Assembly (NCBI GenBank): GCA_018241895.1
Contig: JAFECX010000096.1
Coordinates: 1-34,524 of the forward strand
Source of the DNA: Pseudomonadota bacterium
Lineage (GTDB): Bacteria; Pseudomonadota; Gammaproteobacteria; Burkholderiales; Burkholderiaceae_C
DNA length: 34,524 nucleotides
Direction: 5' to 3'
The notes below the pieces were generated by a model, which saw nothing but the letters and a program-made list of their open reading frames with translations, was not told the origin of the DNA and ran no database searches. A program made the translations under genes and the position numbers. Shown one piece after another: positions 23,759 to 31,687 of this stretch (the stretch's first letter is position 1; each line of letters starts with the position of its first letter).

Positions 23759-24981
23759 GCCCCAGCCCCGACCCGTTCCAGCCCCTGCAACTCGGCCCGC
23801 TCACGCTGCGCAACCGCTTCGTCAAGGCGGCCGCCAACGAAGGCATGACGATCGACGGGGCGCCGACGCGCGCCCTCGTGCAGCACCATCGCGCGCTGGC
23901 CGCGGGCGGCGTCGGCATGAGCACCGTGGCCTACGGCGCGGTCTCGGACATCGGCCGCAGCCTGCCCGGCCAGCTGTGGCTGCGCCCGGACATCCTGAGC
24001 GACCTGCGCGTGCTCACCGATGCCGTGCACGAGGAGGGCGGGCGCGTCTCGTGCCAGTTGACGCACGGCGGCCTCTACGTCCCGGGCATGAAGGTCAAGG
24101 GCGCGCTGATGAGCGCCTGCGCCGGCTTCAACAAGGTCGGCCTGCTGGCCGGCAACTGGCGCAGCCGCGCGATGTCCGAAGACGACATGGCGCGCGTGGG
24201 CAGCGAGTTCGTCGCAGCGGCCCAGATCTGCGCCGAGGCCGGCTTCGATGCCGTCGAGCTGCACATGGGGCACGGCTACCTGCTCAACCAGTTCCTCTCG
24301 CCGCTGAACAACCGCCGCCGCGACGGCTATGGCGGGACGGCCGAAAACCGCGCGCGCTTTCCGGTCTCGGTGCTCGCCGCCGTCAAGCAGGCCGTCGGCA
24401 CCCGGCTGGCCGTGCTGGCGAAGATCAACGTCTCGGATGGCGTGGCGCGCGGCGCGACGGTCGACGACGCCATCGTCACCGCCCGGCTGCTCGAGCGCGC
24501 CGGCGCCGATCTGCTGGTGCTCAGCGGCGGGCGCAACGCCGAGTCGGGCGCCTTCATGTTCGGCAGCAACATGGACGTGGCCGAGATGCGCAAGGTGCTC
24601 GGCCGCGTCGCCAGCCTCGCCTTCCGCATCGCGCAGATCGGCGCGCCGCGCGTGCAGTTCAAGGAGATGTACTTCCTCGAATACAGCCGCCGCATCCGCG
24701 CCGCCGTCACGGTGCCGCTCGGCTATCTGGGCGGCGTGAGTTCACTCGCCAACGCGCAGGCCGCGCTCGCCGAAGGATTCGACGCGGTCGTCATGGCGCG
24801 GCCGCTGATCCACGATCCGGGTCTCGTCGACAAGCTGCGCACGGGCGCCGTGGCAGTGTCGGGATGCGCGCACTGCAACCGCTGCATCCCCTACATCTAC
24901 CACCCGGCGGGCACCTGGTGCGTGTTCAACCCGCCGAACGATCCGCAGCCCAACCGCGTGCGCGCCGCACAGCGCGGCTGA
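23755..24981 (+). CDS. Short OYE-family oxidoreductase retaining a four-Cys cluster but no FAD/NAD domain
   Basis: 408 residues. The TIM barrel is complete: NRFVKAAANEGMT, VSCQLTHGGLY, FDAVELHMGHGYLLNQFLSP, NRRRDGYGGTAENRARF, and phosphate-binding GYLGGVSSLANAQAAL / GFDAVVMARPLIHDP. After the barrel comes CAHCNRC, then 11 residues and another Cys (C-x2-C-x2-C-x11-C), as in the 4Fe-4S site of the long paralogues. The protein stops about 20 residues later, so the FAD and NAD domains are absent. Electrons would have to come from a separate reductase or directly from NAD(P)H. ATG 23755 overlaps the regulator stop, giving tight coupling. The stop is 7 bases from the convergent luciferase-like gene. 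Confidence 0.88.
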   Translation: MSPSPDPFQPLQLGPLTLRNRFVKAAANEGMTIDGAPTRALVQHHRALAAGGVGMSTVAYGAVSDIGRSLPGQLWLRPDILSDLRVLTDAVHEEGGRVSCQLTHGGLYVPGMKVKGALMSACAGFNKVGLLAGNWRSRAMSEDDMARVGSEFVAAAQICAEAGFDAVELHMGHGYLLNQFLSPLNNRRRDGYGGTAENRARFPVSVLAAVKQAVGTRLAVLAKINVSDGVARGATVDDAIVTARLLERAGADLLVLSGGRNAESGAFMFGSNMDVAEMRKVLGRVASLAFRIAQIGAPRVQFKEMYFLEYSRRIRAAVTVPLGYLGGVSSLANAQAALAEGFDAVVMARPLIHDPGLVDKLRTGAVAVSGCAHCNRCIPYIYHPAGTWCVFNPPNDPQPNRVRAAQRG

Positions 24982-24988
24982 GCGCGGC

Positions 24989-25861
24989 TCAATCCATCTT
25001 CGCGATCACCTCGTCGCCGAAGCGGCGGATCGCGTCGACCTGCGCCGCCCGGTCCGAGGGATCGACCGTCGATTCCCACGGAAACAGGCCGGCATGGGTG
25101 TAGCCGAGATCGCGCATGCGGCGAAAGTCGTCGATCGTGCGCGCGCTGAAATCGATGCCGTGGATCTCGTAGTCCGCGCGTCCGAGCGTGCCGTGCTCGG
25201 CGCGCTGCGCGTTGAGCTCGCCGATGAGCTTCTTCAGCGTCTCGTAGTCCGTATTCGCCGAGGCCCAGCCATCGCCCAGCCGGGCGGCGCGCCGCAACGC
25301 CGGCCTGCTGTGGCCGCCGACCAGGATCGGCACCGGCCGGGCGGGCACCGGCCGGATGCGCAGCGGGCCGAAGTCGAAGTGCTTGCCGTGGTACTCGAAG
25401 TACTCGCCCGTCGTCGCGCCGCGCACGATCTCGATGCATTCGTCCATGATCGCGCCGCGCTTGTCGAAGTCGACGCCGTTGTAGACGAAGTCCTCCTTCC
25501 ACGGGCTCAGGCCCACGCCGAGGCTGACGCGGCCATCGGACACCACGGCCAGCGAAGTCAGCAGCTTGGCGACGAGCAGCGGCTGGCGCACCGGCAGCTT
25601 CAGCACCGCGGGATAGAAGCCGATGCGCCGGGTCACCGCCGCCATCGTGGCCATGGCGATGAAGGGCTCGATGAAGTCCGTCTGCTCGATGTAATCGCGG
25701 ATGTGCTCCGTCTCGGCATAGGGGTAGTCCGATTCGGTCGCGCGCGGGTAGAAGAGGCTGTCGGGCATCGCCAGCTGGCTGAAGCCCGCCTCCTCCGCGG
25801 CCTGGGCCAGCGCCGTGTAGTTGCGAAAGCTGGCAAACCCGAGCTGCAGGACGAAACGCAT
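24989..25861 (-). CDS. LLM-class (luciferase-like) flavin/F420-dependent oxidoreductase
   Basis: 290 residues with a luciferase-like TIM barrel: LAQAAEEAGFSQLAMPDSLF, ATMAAVTRRIGFYPAVL, LAVVSDGRVSLGVGLSPWKE, and PVPILVGGHSRPALRRAARL near residue 190. The family includes F420-dependent dehydrogenases and FMN monooxygenases; sequence alone does not decide the cofactor. GGAG lies eight bases before ATG 25861. A 205-base gap upstream, with a hairpin next to the preceding gene, suggests it has its own promoter. It is convergent with the short OYE gene. With the Ddn-like protein it gives two enzymes of F420-associated folds in this window. Confidence 0.88.
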   Translation of the reverse strand: MRFVLQLGFASFRNYTALAQAAEEAGFSQLAMPDSLFYPRATESDYPYAETEHIRDYIEQTDFIEPFIAMATMAAVTRRIGFYPAVLKLPVRQPLLVAKLLTSLAVVSDGRVSLGVGLSPWKEDFVYNGVDFDKRGAIMDECIEIVRGATTGEYFEYHGKHFDFGPLRIRPVPARPVPILVGGHSRPALRRAARLGDGWASANTDYETLKKLIGELNAQRAEHGTLGRADYEIHGIDFSARTIDDFRRMRDLGYTHAGLFPWESTVDPSDRAAQVDAIRRFGDEVIAKMD

Positions 25862-26035
25862 GAAGGTGCTCCGAGATCGATGAAGGGCCGCTGCGGCCCG
25901 GCAGCGCCGATCGGCTCCACCACCGCGCCGGCGCGGTCTGCCTTGCGGCCACGGCCGACTGCGCAGTCCCGGGCGGCGAGGCCTGCGCACCGGGCGGCCT
26001 GCGCCGCCCGAGCGCGGTCCGGGTGGGGTGAAACG

Positions 26036-26060
26036 GCGCCGCACGGTCCGCGTGCGGCGC
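26036..26060 (-). terminator. Hairpin terminator after the FadH-like gene
   Basis: A perfect 10-pair stem (GCGCCGCACG and CGTGCGGCGC) with a 5-base loop starts 6 bases past the TAG stop of the minus-strand flavoprotein gene. On the minus strand it is followed by CGTTTCACC, a short T stretch. This is a reasonable intrinsic-type terminator separating that gene from the luciferase-like gene downstream. Confidence 0.65.
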
Positions 26061-26066
26061 AGCGGA

Positions 26067-28028
26067 CTATATCGACCTGCCGATCTCCGCACCCTCGCGG
26101 ATGGCTTCGAGCGCCGAACGCGCCTGCTTGGCGTCGCCGATCACGTGCACCTCGGGCACCGCGGCCTTGATCTTGTCCGAAAGAACGTCGTACGGCCGCA
26201 CGCCGATGGCGACGATGATGTTGTCCACGTCGTCGATCGTGCGTTGATTGCCCTTCTTGTCCTCGACGACGACGCCGCGCTCGAGGATGTCGACCACCTT
26301 GGTCGACGTCAGCACGTCGATGCCGAGCTCGCGGAAGTCGTGCATGGTCAGCGTGCGCGTCTCGACGATCATCTCCTTGCCGAACTGGTCGAGCATCTCG
26401 AGGATGGTGATCTTCGTGCGCGCGATCATCGGGTTGTCGCCGAGGTTGGCCATGCATTCCGCCACTTCACAGCCGACCAGCCCGCCACCGATCACGATCG
26501 TGTTGCCGTACGGCTGCACGACCTTGCCCGCGAGGATGTCGTGCGCCAGGTAGACGTTCTTGCCCGAGATGCCGGGAATGGGCGGGCGCACCGGTTCGCC
26601 GCCGGTCGCCATCACCACCGTGTCGGGCGCGAATTCGCTCACCAGCTCCGGCGTCACCTCGATGCCGAGGTGCAGCGTGCCGCCGGCCTTCTCGAGCTGC
26701 ACGGTCTGGAAATTGATCAGCTTGCCCAGTTCGTGCTTGCGCGGCGCGATCGCGCCGAGATTGAACTGCCCGCCGACCTTGCCGTCGCGCTCGTACAGGT
26801 GCACGTCGTGCCCGCGCAGCGCGGCGATGCGCGCGGCCTCGAGGCCCGCCGGTCCGCCGCCCACGACCATCACCTTCTTCCTGCGCGCCGTCGCCTCGAC
26901 CGCCATCTCGACTTCCTTGCCGACCGAAGGATTGACCAGGCACGACATCGCGGCGCCCGGCTTGCGGCCGATGCAGCCCTGGCCACAGCCGATGCACGGC
27001 GCGATGTCGTGCAGGCGCCCTTGCTGTGCCTTGAGGGCGAACTCGGGGTCGGCAATCAGCGCGCGCCCGAGCACGACCATGTCGGCCTCGCCGTTGCGCA
27101 GCACGTCCTCGGCGAACAGCGGGTCGTTGATGCGCCCGACTACCATCACCGGCACGTCGACGACCTTCTTGATGCCCGCCGACAGGTCGACGTTGCTGCC
27201 CAGCGGGCTGCCGGTGGGCGGCATCACGCGCCACGAGGTGTGCGGATAGACGCCGGCCGAGACGTGGAACGACGCGATCCCCGCGTCGGCCAGGATGGGC
27301 GCGATGAACTGGGTCTCGCGCAGCGTGCGTCCGCCGGGCATGTATTCGTCGCCCGAGATGCGCATCACGATCGGGAAGTCCGCGCCGGCGCGCTGGTGCA
27401 CGCTCTGGATGATCTCCAGCGCCAGTTGCAGGCGCGCCTCGATCGTGCCGCCGTAGCGGTCCGAACGCCGGTTGCGCAGTCCGGAGAGGAACGAGCCGAC
27501 GAGCATGTAGCTGTGCGCAGCGTGCAGCTCGATGCCGTCGAAGCCGGCCTCGCGCGCCCTGCGCGCCGCCTCGCCGAACTCGACCACCGTGGCCTGGATC
27601 TGCTCGATGCTCATCTCCTGGCACATCTTCTTGGTCGTATGGCACATGACGGGCGACGGCCCCATCGTGTCCGTGCCGTAGAAGTACGGCGAGAGCGACT
27701 CGGGCCCCGGATGCGCCATCTGCGGGATGATCTTGGCGCCGTGCTTGTGCACCTCCGAGGTCAGCTCGCGCAGGCCGGGCAGGAACTTGTCGTGCCACAG
27801 GCCGATCGTCTTCGCCATGTACGGCTCGAACTCGGACACGGTGCACATCTCGAGCGTGATCAGCCCGACCCCGCCCTTGGCGCGCGCCACGTGGTACTCG
27901 CGCAGCCGATCGGAGACGGTCCCGTCGCGGTTGCCGTAGTCGGTGTGCATCGGCGACATCACGATGCGGTTTTTCACCTCCATCGCGCCGATCTTGATGG
28001 GGCTGAAGAGCCGTTCGAATTGCGTCAT
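26067..28028 (-). CDS. FadH/BaiH-like NADH:flavin oxidoreductase
   Basis: 653 residues, the most canonical of the four OYE paralogues. Barrel motifs: VKNRIVMSPMHTDYG, AKIIPQMAHPGPES, GFDGIELHAAHSYMLVGSFL, NRRSDRYGGTIEAR. The 4Fe-4S ligands are CIGCGQGC and a fourth Cys in MSCLVNP (C-x2-C-x3-C-x10-C, close to FadH). FAD fold VMVVGGGPAGLEAARIA and NAD fold TIVIGGGLVGCEVAECMA are intact, ending VIGDAKQARSALEAIREGAE. Expected to reduce a conjugated C=C (dienoyl-CoA, or 3-oxo-4-ene as in BaiCD/BaiH). AGGAG lies nine bases before ATG 28028. Divergent from the crotonase gene at 28214, and probably monocistronic given the hairpin after its stop. Confidence 0.92.
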   Translation of the reverse strand: MTQFERLFSPIKIGAMEVKNRIVMSPMHTDYGNRDGTVSDRLREYHVARAKGGVGLITLEMCTVSEFEPYMAKTIGLWHDKFLPGLRELTSEVHKHGAKIIPQMAHPGPESLSPYFYGTDTMGPSPVMCHTTKKMCQEMSIEQIQATVVEFGEAARRAREAGFDGIELHAAHSYMLVGSFLSGLRNRRSDRYGGTIEARLQLALEIIQSVHQRAGADFPIVMRISGDEYMPGGRTLRETQFIAPILADAGIASFHVSAGVYPHTSWRVMPPTGSPLGSNVDLSAGIKKVVDVPVMVVGRINDPLFAEDVLRNGEADMVVLGRALIADPEFALKAQQGRLHDIAPCIGCGQGCIGRKPGAAMSCLVNPSVGKEVEMAVEATARRKKVMVVGGGPAGLEAARIAALRGHDVHLYERDGKVGGQFNLGAIAPRKHELGKLINFQTVQLEKAGGTLHLGIEVTPELVSEFAPDTVVMATGGEPVRPPIPGISGKNVYLAHDILAGKVVQPYGNTIVIGGGLVGCEVAECMANLGDNPMIARTKITILEMLDQFGKEMIVETRTLTMHDFRELGIDVLTSTKVVDILERGVVVEDKKGNQRTIDDVDNIIVAIGVRPYDVLSDKIKAAVPEVHVIGDAKQARSALEAIREGAEIGRSI

Positions 28029-28213
28029 GTCGATGCGCTCCTGGTGCGAGATGAGGCGGCGCGGCCACCGCTGCGATGCGCGTGCAGCGCCGGCGAGAAT
28101 GGCCGTGGCCGGGGCGCGGCCAGTGTAGCGTTGCCGGGCGCGCCGCGGCCAGCGCAGCGCCACGCGCGCGCAGATCGGATCCCACCCGCGCGCCCGGCGC
28201 AGGACTGCCGCAG

Positions 28214-29299
28214 ATGACTCCGGATCACGACCCCATTGCCGCGTCCATTGCCGCGTCACCGGCGCGCCTGCTCGGGCAGGCCAGCGCTGCGGCCTTCGGC
28301 CCGGCGTGCGGCCCGTTCGACCCGCAGCCGTTCGTGCTCGTCGATCTGGACGACCGCGACTGCCCGGCACCGCCCGACTGCGGCCGCCTCGGCGCCTGGC
28401 TGCAGCGCCAGCCGTGCCCCGTGATCGGCCTGGGCGAGCGCATCGTGGCACCGGAGCTGGCCGATGCCTGCGACCTCGTCGTCGCCGAGCGCACGAGCCT
28501 GGCGTCGGTGCTCACCCACGTTGTCCGGGCACCGCTGGCGGCGATGACGCTGGTCCAGCTGCTGCGCGCGACGGCCACGCTGCCGCGCGCCGACGCACTG
28601 ACGGTGGAGTCGCTGGCGTTCGCCACGCTGCAGTCCGGGCCCGAGTTCGCCGAGTGGTCGGCCGCCCATCCGCCCGATGCGCAACGGCTCGAGAGCGACG
28701 ACGGGCCGCCCGTGCTCATCGCGCGCGACGGCGCGCGACTGATGCTGCGGCTGAACCGCCCGACGCGTCGCAACGCGATGACGATCGCCATGCGCGACGC
28801 GCTGGTCGAGGCGTTCGAGTTCGCCGCGGCCGACGCGTCGATCGAGACGCTCGAAGTCGATGCCGCCGGCGCCTGCTTTTGCACCGGTGGCGCGCTGGAG
28901 GAGTTCGGCACCGCGCCCGATCCGGCGCGCGCCCATGCGATCCGCAGTCTGCGCCTTCCGGCAGCCGCGCTGCTGCGCACGCGCGCGACGAGCCACTTCC
29001 GCGTGCACGGCGCGTGCATCGGATCGGGCATCGAGCTGGCCGCGTTCGCCGGCCGCCTGACGGCGGCGCCGAGCGCCTTCTTCCAGCTGCCCGAGTTGCG
29101 CTTCGGCCTGCTGCCCGGGGCCGGCGGCTGCGTCAGCCTGCCGCGGCGCATCGGGCGGCAACGCACCGCCTACCTCGCGCTGTCGGGGCGCAGGATCAAC
29201 GCGGCGACGGCGCTCGAGTGGGGGCTCGTCGACGCGATCGAGGAGGTGGCGGCGCGCCCATCGGTGGACCGACCGGCGCGCGTGCGGCGAGTGCGCTAA
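28214..29299 (+). CDS. Enoyl-CoA hydratase/isomerase family protein with an extra N-terminal half
   Basis: 361 residues, about 100 longer than a usual crotonase. The canonical domain is in the second half (about 165-350): ARLMLRLNRPTRRNAMTIAM, ACFCTGGALEEFG, HGACIGSGIELAAFAGRLTA, PELRFGLLPGAGGCVSLPRR. The Glu equivalent to crotonase Glu144 is present (PEL), but the Glu164 position is Tyr (RTAYLALSG). The first 155 residues hold a weak crotonase-like outline (FVLVDLDDRD, CPVIGLGERIV, DACDLVVAERTSL), possibly a degenerate duplicate. ATG 28214 has AGGA at a suitable distance. Convergent with the hydrolase gene; the two stop codons overlap by 4 bases. Hydratase, isomerase or hydrolase activity is undecided. 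Confidence 0.8.
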   Translation: MTPDHDPIAASIAASPARLLGQASAAAFGPACGPFDPQPFVLVDLDDRDCPAPPDCGRLGAWLQRQPCPVIGLGERIVAPELADACDLVVAERTSLASVLTHVVRAPLAAMTLVQLLRATATLPRADALTVESLAFATLQSGPEFAEWSAAHPPDAQRLESDDGPPVLIARDGARLMLRLNRPTRRNAMTIAMRDALVEAFEFAAADASIETLEVDAAGACFCTGGALEEFGTAPDPARAHAIRSLRLPAAALLRTRATSHFRVHGACIGSGIELAAFAGRLTAAPSAFFQLPELRFGLLPGAGGCVSLPRRIGRQRTAYLALSGRRINAATALEWGLVDAIEEVAARPSVDRPARVRRVR

Positions 29300-30402
29300 G
29301 GACGAGCGCCGTTGCGCGGCGCACCCGGGCGGCCGTGGGTCCGCTTGCCGTCGGCAGGCCCCTGTGCGCGGCCGTGGCCGCCGGCGCGTCCATTGCCGCC
29401 GGCGTTGCCGCGCCCGTTGCCACGCTCGATGCCGCGCCCGTTCGAGGCGCCCGGCGCGTGCGGCGGCTCCCCGTTGCCGGCGGCGCGAGCGGCCAGGGCG
29501 TCGTGCCGCCCGCCCGTGCGTTCGCGGATGAACTCGGCCACCCGCTTGACCGCCAGCTGCGCCTCGGGCAGGAACGGCCACAGGTGCCAGACATGCGGCA
29601 TCTCGGCCCAGACCTCGACGTCGAAATCGACCGACTGCGCGCGCGCCCTGCGTGCCACGCGGCGCGTGTCGTCGAGCAGGATCTCGGAGCTGCCGACATG
29701 CGCCAGGATCGGCGGCAGGCCGCGGTAGTCGCCGTACACCGGAGACACCAGCGGATCCTCCGCCGGCGTGCCGCGCAGGTACAGCTCGTTCATCTGCAGC
29801 ACGCCGTCGTTGGACAGCATCGGATCGCGCCAGTCGTTGGCGGTGCGTGACTCGCCGCAGTAAGTGAAGTCGGTGAAGGGCGAGATCACGACGGCGCCCG
29901 CCGGCATCGGCACCTGCGCATCGCGCAAGGCCAGCAGGGTCGACAACACCAGGCCGCCTCCGGCCGAGTCGCCGGCGAGCACGATGCTGCGCGGATCGGT
30001 GCCGGTGTCCAGCAGATGGTGGTAGGCGGCGATGCAGTCGTCGAGCCCGGCCGGGAACGGGTGCTCCGGCGCGAGCCGGTAGTGCACCAGCAGCCCGCGC
30101 GTGCCGGCTTCGCGATTGATGCGCAGGATCAGCTGCGTGATCTGGGCCGACGCCGGGAGCATGAAGCCGCCGCCGGGGAAATACAGCAACGTGCGCCGGT
30201 CGCTCGACTCGGGAGAGCGGATCCATTCGCCGTGAAAGGTATGCGACTTGACCGGCGTGGCCTCGCAGCCCGCCGGCAGCCGCACCCGGCGCCGCGACTC
30301 GACGAAGCGCCGCGTCGCGGCCACCGTCCCCGTCCTCGACATGACGCGCTTGATCGTCAGGTGCAGCGCGATGTTCAAGGCAGCAGCCTGCCAGCTAGCC
30401 AT
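29296..30402 (-). CDS. Alpha/beta hydrolase of the hormone-sensitive lipase type
   Basis: 368 residues. The oxyanion motif is FPGGGF (usual HGGG with His replaced by Pro), the nucleophile is in AGDSAGGGL, the acid lies near GSSEILLDDTRRV and the His in MPHVWHLW. This is the HSL family of esterases on short-chain or steroid esters. After the fold, about 60 residues are Gly/Asn/Arg-rich (GRGIERGNGRGNAGGNGRAG), an unusual low-complexity, basic and probably disordered tail. A hydrophobic N-terminal helix (AALNIALHLTIKRV) may touch the membrane. AGGAGG precedes ATG 30402. It is 57 bases downstream of the hemerythrin-domain gene and may share its transcript. Confidence 0.88.
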   Translation of the reverse strand: MASWQAAALNIALHLTIKRVMSRTGTVAATRRFVESRRRVRLPAGCEATPVKSHTFHGEWIRSPESSDRRTLLYFPGGGFMLPASAQITQLILRINREAGTRGLLVHYRLAPEHPFPAGLDDCIAAYHHLLDTGTDPRSIVLAGDSAGGGLVLSTLLALRDAQVPMPAGAVVISPFTDFTYCGESRTANDWRDPMLSNDGVLQMNELYLRGTPAEDPLVSPVYGDYRGLPPILAHVGSSEILLDDTRRVARRARAQSVDFDVEVWAEMPHVWHLWPFLPEAQLAVKRVAEFIRERTGGRHDALAARAAGNGEPPHAPGASNGRGIERGNGRGNAGGNGRAGGHGRAQGPADGKRTHGRPGAPRNGARP

Positions 30403-30459
30403 GCGTCCTCCTACGCGTCGACATGCGGGTCCCGGGTCGGGTGTGCGAGATCCGGCGCC

Positions 30460-31539
30460 TCAGTTCTGCGGCGGCCGCGCCAACCAGCGCAGCAGCGGCG
30501 AGCTCTCCTTCGAGAGGTACTGGAACGGGCGGCGCGCGGCTTCGCTGGTGCCCTTCCAGAGCGACTTGACATCGCCCTCGAGCGTCGCGCGCATCTCGCG
30601 GTTCGTCTCGCGCAGCGTGCTCAGGCCTTCACGGGCCGTGGACAGATCCTTCATCTTGAGCAGCTCGCGTCCGAACTCGCGGTTGCGGCGCTTGGCATCC
30701 TGTTTGTGCTCGCCGATGCGCGCGCGGATGCGCTTGACGCCGGCGATGAGCGCGCTCGCGCTCTCGATCAGGATCACCGTTTCCTCGAAACGTGCGCGCA
30801 GCTTGCCGATCTCGACTTCCTTGACCGATTCCACATAGTGATCGTGCAGCGCCTGGTAGTTCTCGGCCACCTCGGCGCCGAACACCGGATCGATCACCGT
30901 CTTCACGCGCTCGTCGACCTCGCGCCAGTCGGCCGTGCGCAGCGCCTTCTTCGCGCGCGGGTAGATCTTCAGCTCCTCGGCTTCCATGTGCCGGCGCAGT
31001 TCCTTGATGTAGGCCAGCACGCGCAGCCTGATCTGCTCGGGCTCGACGTCGGCATGCCCGGCACGGTAGTCCTCGAGGAGATCGAACAACGACTGGCTGT
31101 CGGCGACGATGCGTCTTTTCGCCTGCGTCTCGTGGCGCACGGCCGCGCGCGCCGCCGGGTCGCGCAGCATCAGCTTCTCGTAGACCAGATCTTCCTTTGC
31201 ATGGTGATAGCGGTCGGGGAAGTTCGTGACGTAGTGCATGACGTCCGACATGATGCGCGCGTCGGGCTTCTGGCCGACGCTGATCAGCGCCACCTGATCT
31301 TCCAGCACCTTGAGCATGCGCCCGAGGTAGTGATGCTCGCCGAGCAGGTCGTCGAGCACGTCCACCGGGCGCGCGGCATGGCCGCGGGGCGCGCGCGCGC
31401 GCCTGGCGCTGTCGACGCTCCCGATGCCCTCGGCACCCTTGCCGCCCTCGGCACCCTTGGTGTTGTCGGCACCCTTGGTGTTGTCGGCACGCTTGGCCCT
31501 CTTGGCACTCTTGGCACTCTTGCCGTCTTCCTTCGTCAT
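30460..31539 (-). CDS. Hemerythrin (HHE) domain-containing protein
   Basis: 359 residues from ATG 31539, with AGGAG eight bases upstream (a GTG at 31548 is less likely). A His/Glu-rich four-helix bundle is visible: LLGEHHYLGRML, DRYHHAKEDLVYEKL, RHETQAKRR, then ELRRHMEAEELKIYPRAKKA, providing ligands for a di-iron site that may sense or carry oxygen or NO. Two further helical segments follow (VAENYQALHDHYVESVKEVE, then a Glu/Arg-rich coiled-coil-like stretch to about 310). The first 55 residues are Lys/Ala/Gly-rich with a duplicated DNTKGA and a related EGGKGA, probably disordered. Function in this neighbourhood is unknown; a stress or iron role is possible. Confidence 0.85.
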   Translation of the reverse strand: MTKEDGKSAKSAKRAKRADNTKGADNTKGAEGGKGAEGIGSVDSARRARAPRGHAARPVDVLDDLLGEHHYLGRMLKVLEDQVALISVGQKPDARIMSDVMHYVTNFPDRYHHAKEDLVYEKLMLRDPAARAAVRHETQAKRRIVADSQSLFDLLEDYRAGHADVEPEQIRLRVLAYIKELRRHMEAEELKIYPRAKKALRTADWREVDERVKTVIDPVFGAEVAENYQALHDHYVESVKEVEIGKLRARFEETVILIESASALIAGVKRIRARIGEHKQDAKRRNREFGRELLKMKDLSTAREGLSTLRETNREMRATLEGDVKSLWKGTSEAARRPFQYLSKESSPLLRWLARPPQN

Positions 31540-31655
31540 GTCACCCACTCCTGGTGTCGCGGTATCGCGCCGACGTGACGCGCGCCCGGCCCCGCATCGC
31601 GTCGGCAGCGGCCCCGTGCGCGCTGCGCACGCCGGTTCCGTATGCGTTCATATGC

Positions 31656-31687
31656 GCGCGGCCGCTTCCGATTGCAAGCGGCTGCGC
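31656..31687. repeat. 12-pair hairpin upstream of the hemerythrin-domain gene
   Basis: GCGCGGCCGCTT at 31656-31667 pairs with AAGCGGCTGCGC at 31676-31687 over 12 positions with one mismatch, across an 8-base loop. It lies 117-148 bases upstream of the hemerythrin-domain start. Nothing resembling a T tract follows. It may be a binding site for a dimeric regulator or a leader hairpin. Confidence 0.6.

Noticed and set aside
26028..28217. A 729-codon plus-strand frame opposite the FadH-like gene
   Set aside because: The minus strand encodes a complete FMN/Fe-S/FAD enzyme; the plus frame has no motif or ribosome site.
31424..31500. Short tandem repeats as a separate non-coding element
   Set aside because: They lie in frame inside the N-terminal coding part of the hemerythrin-domain gene and explain its repeated residues.
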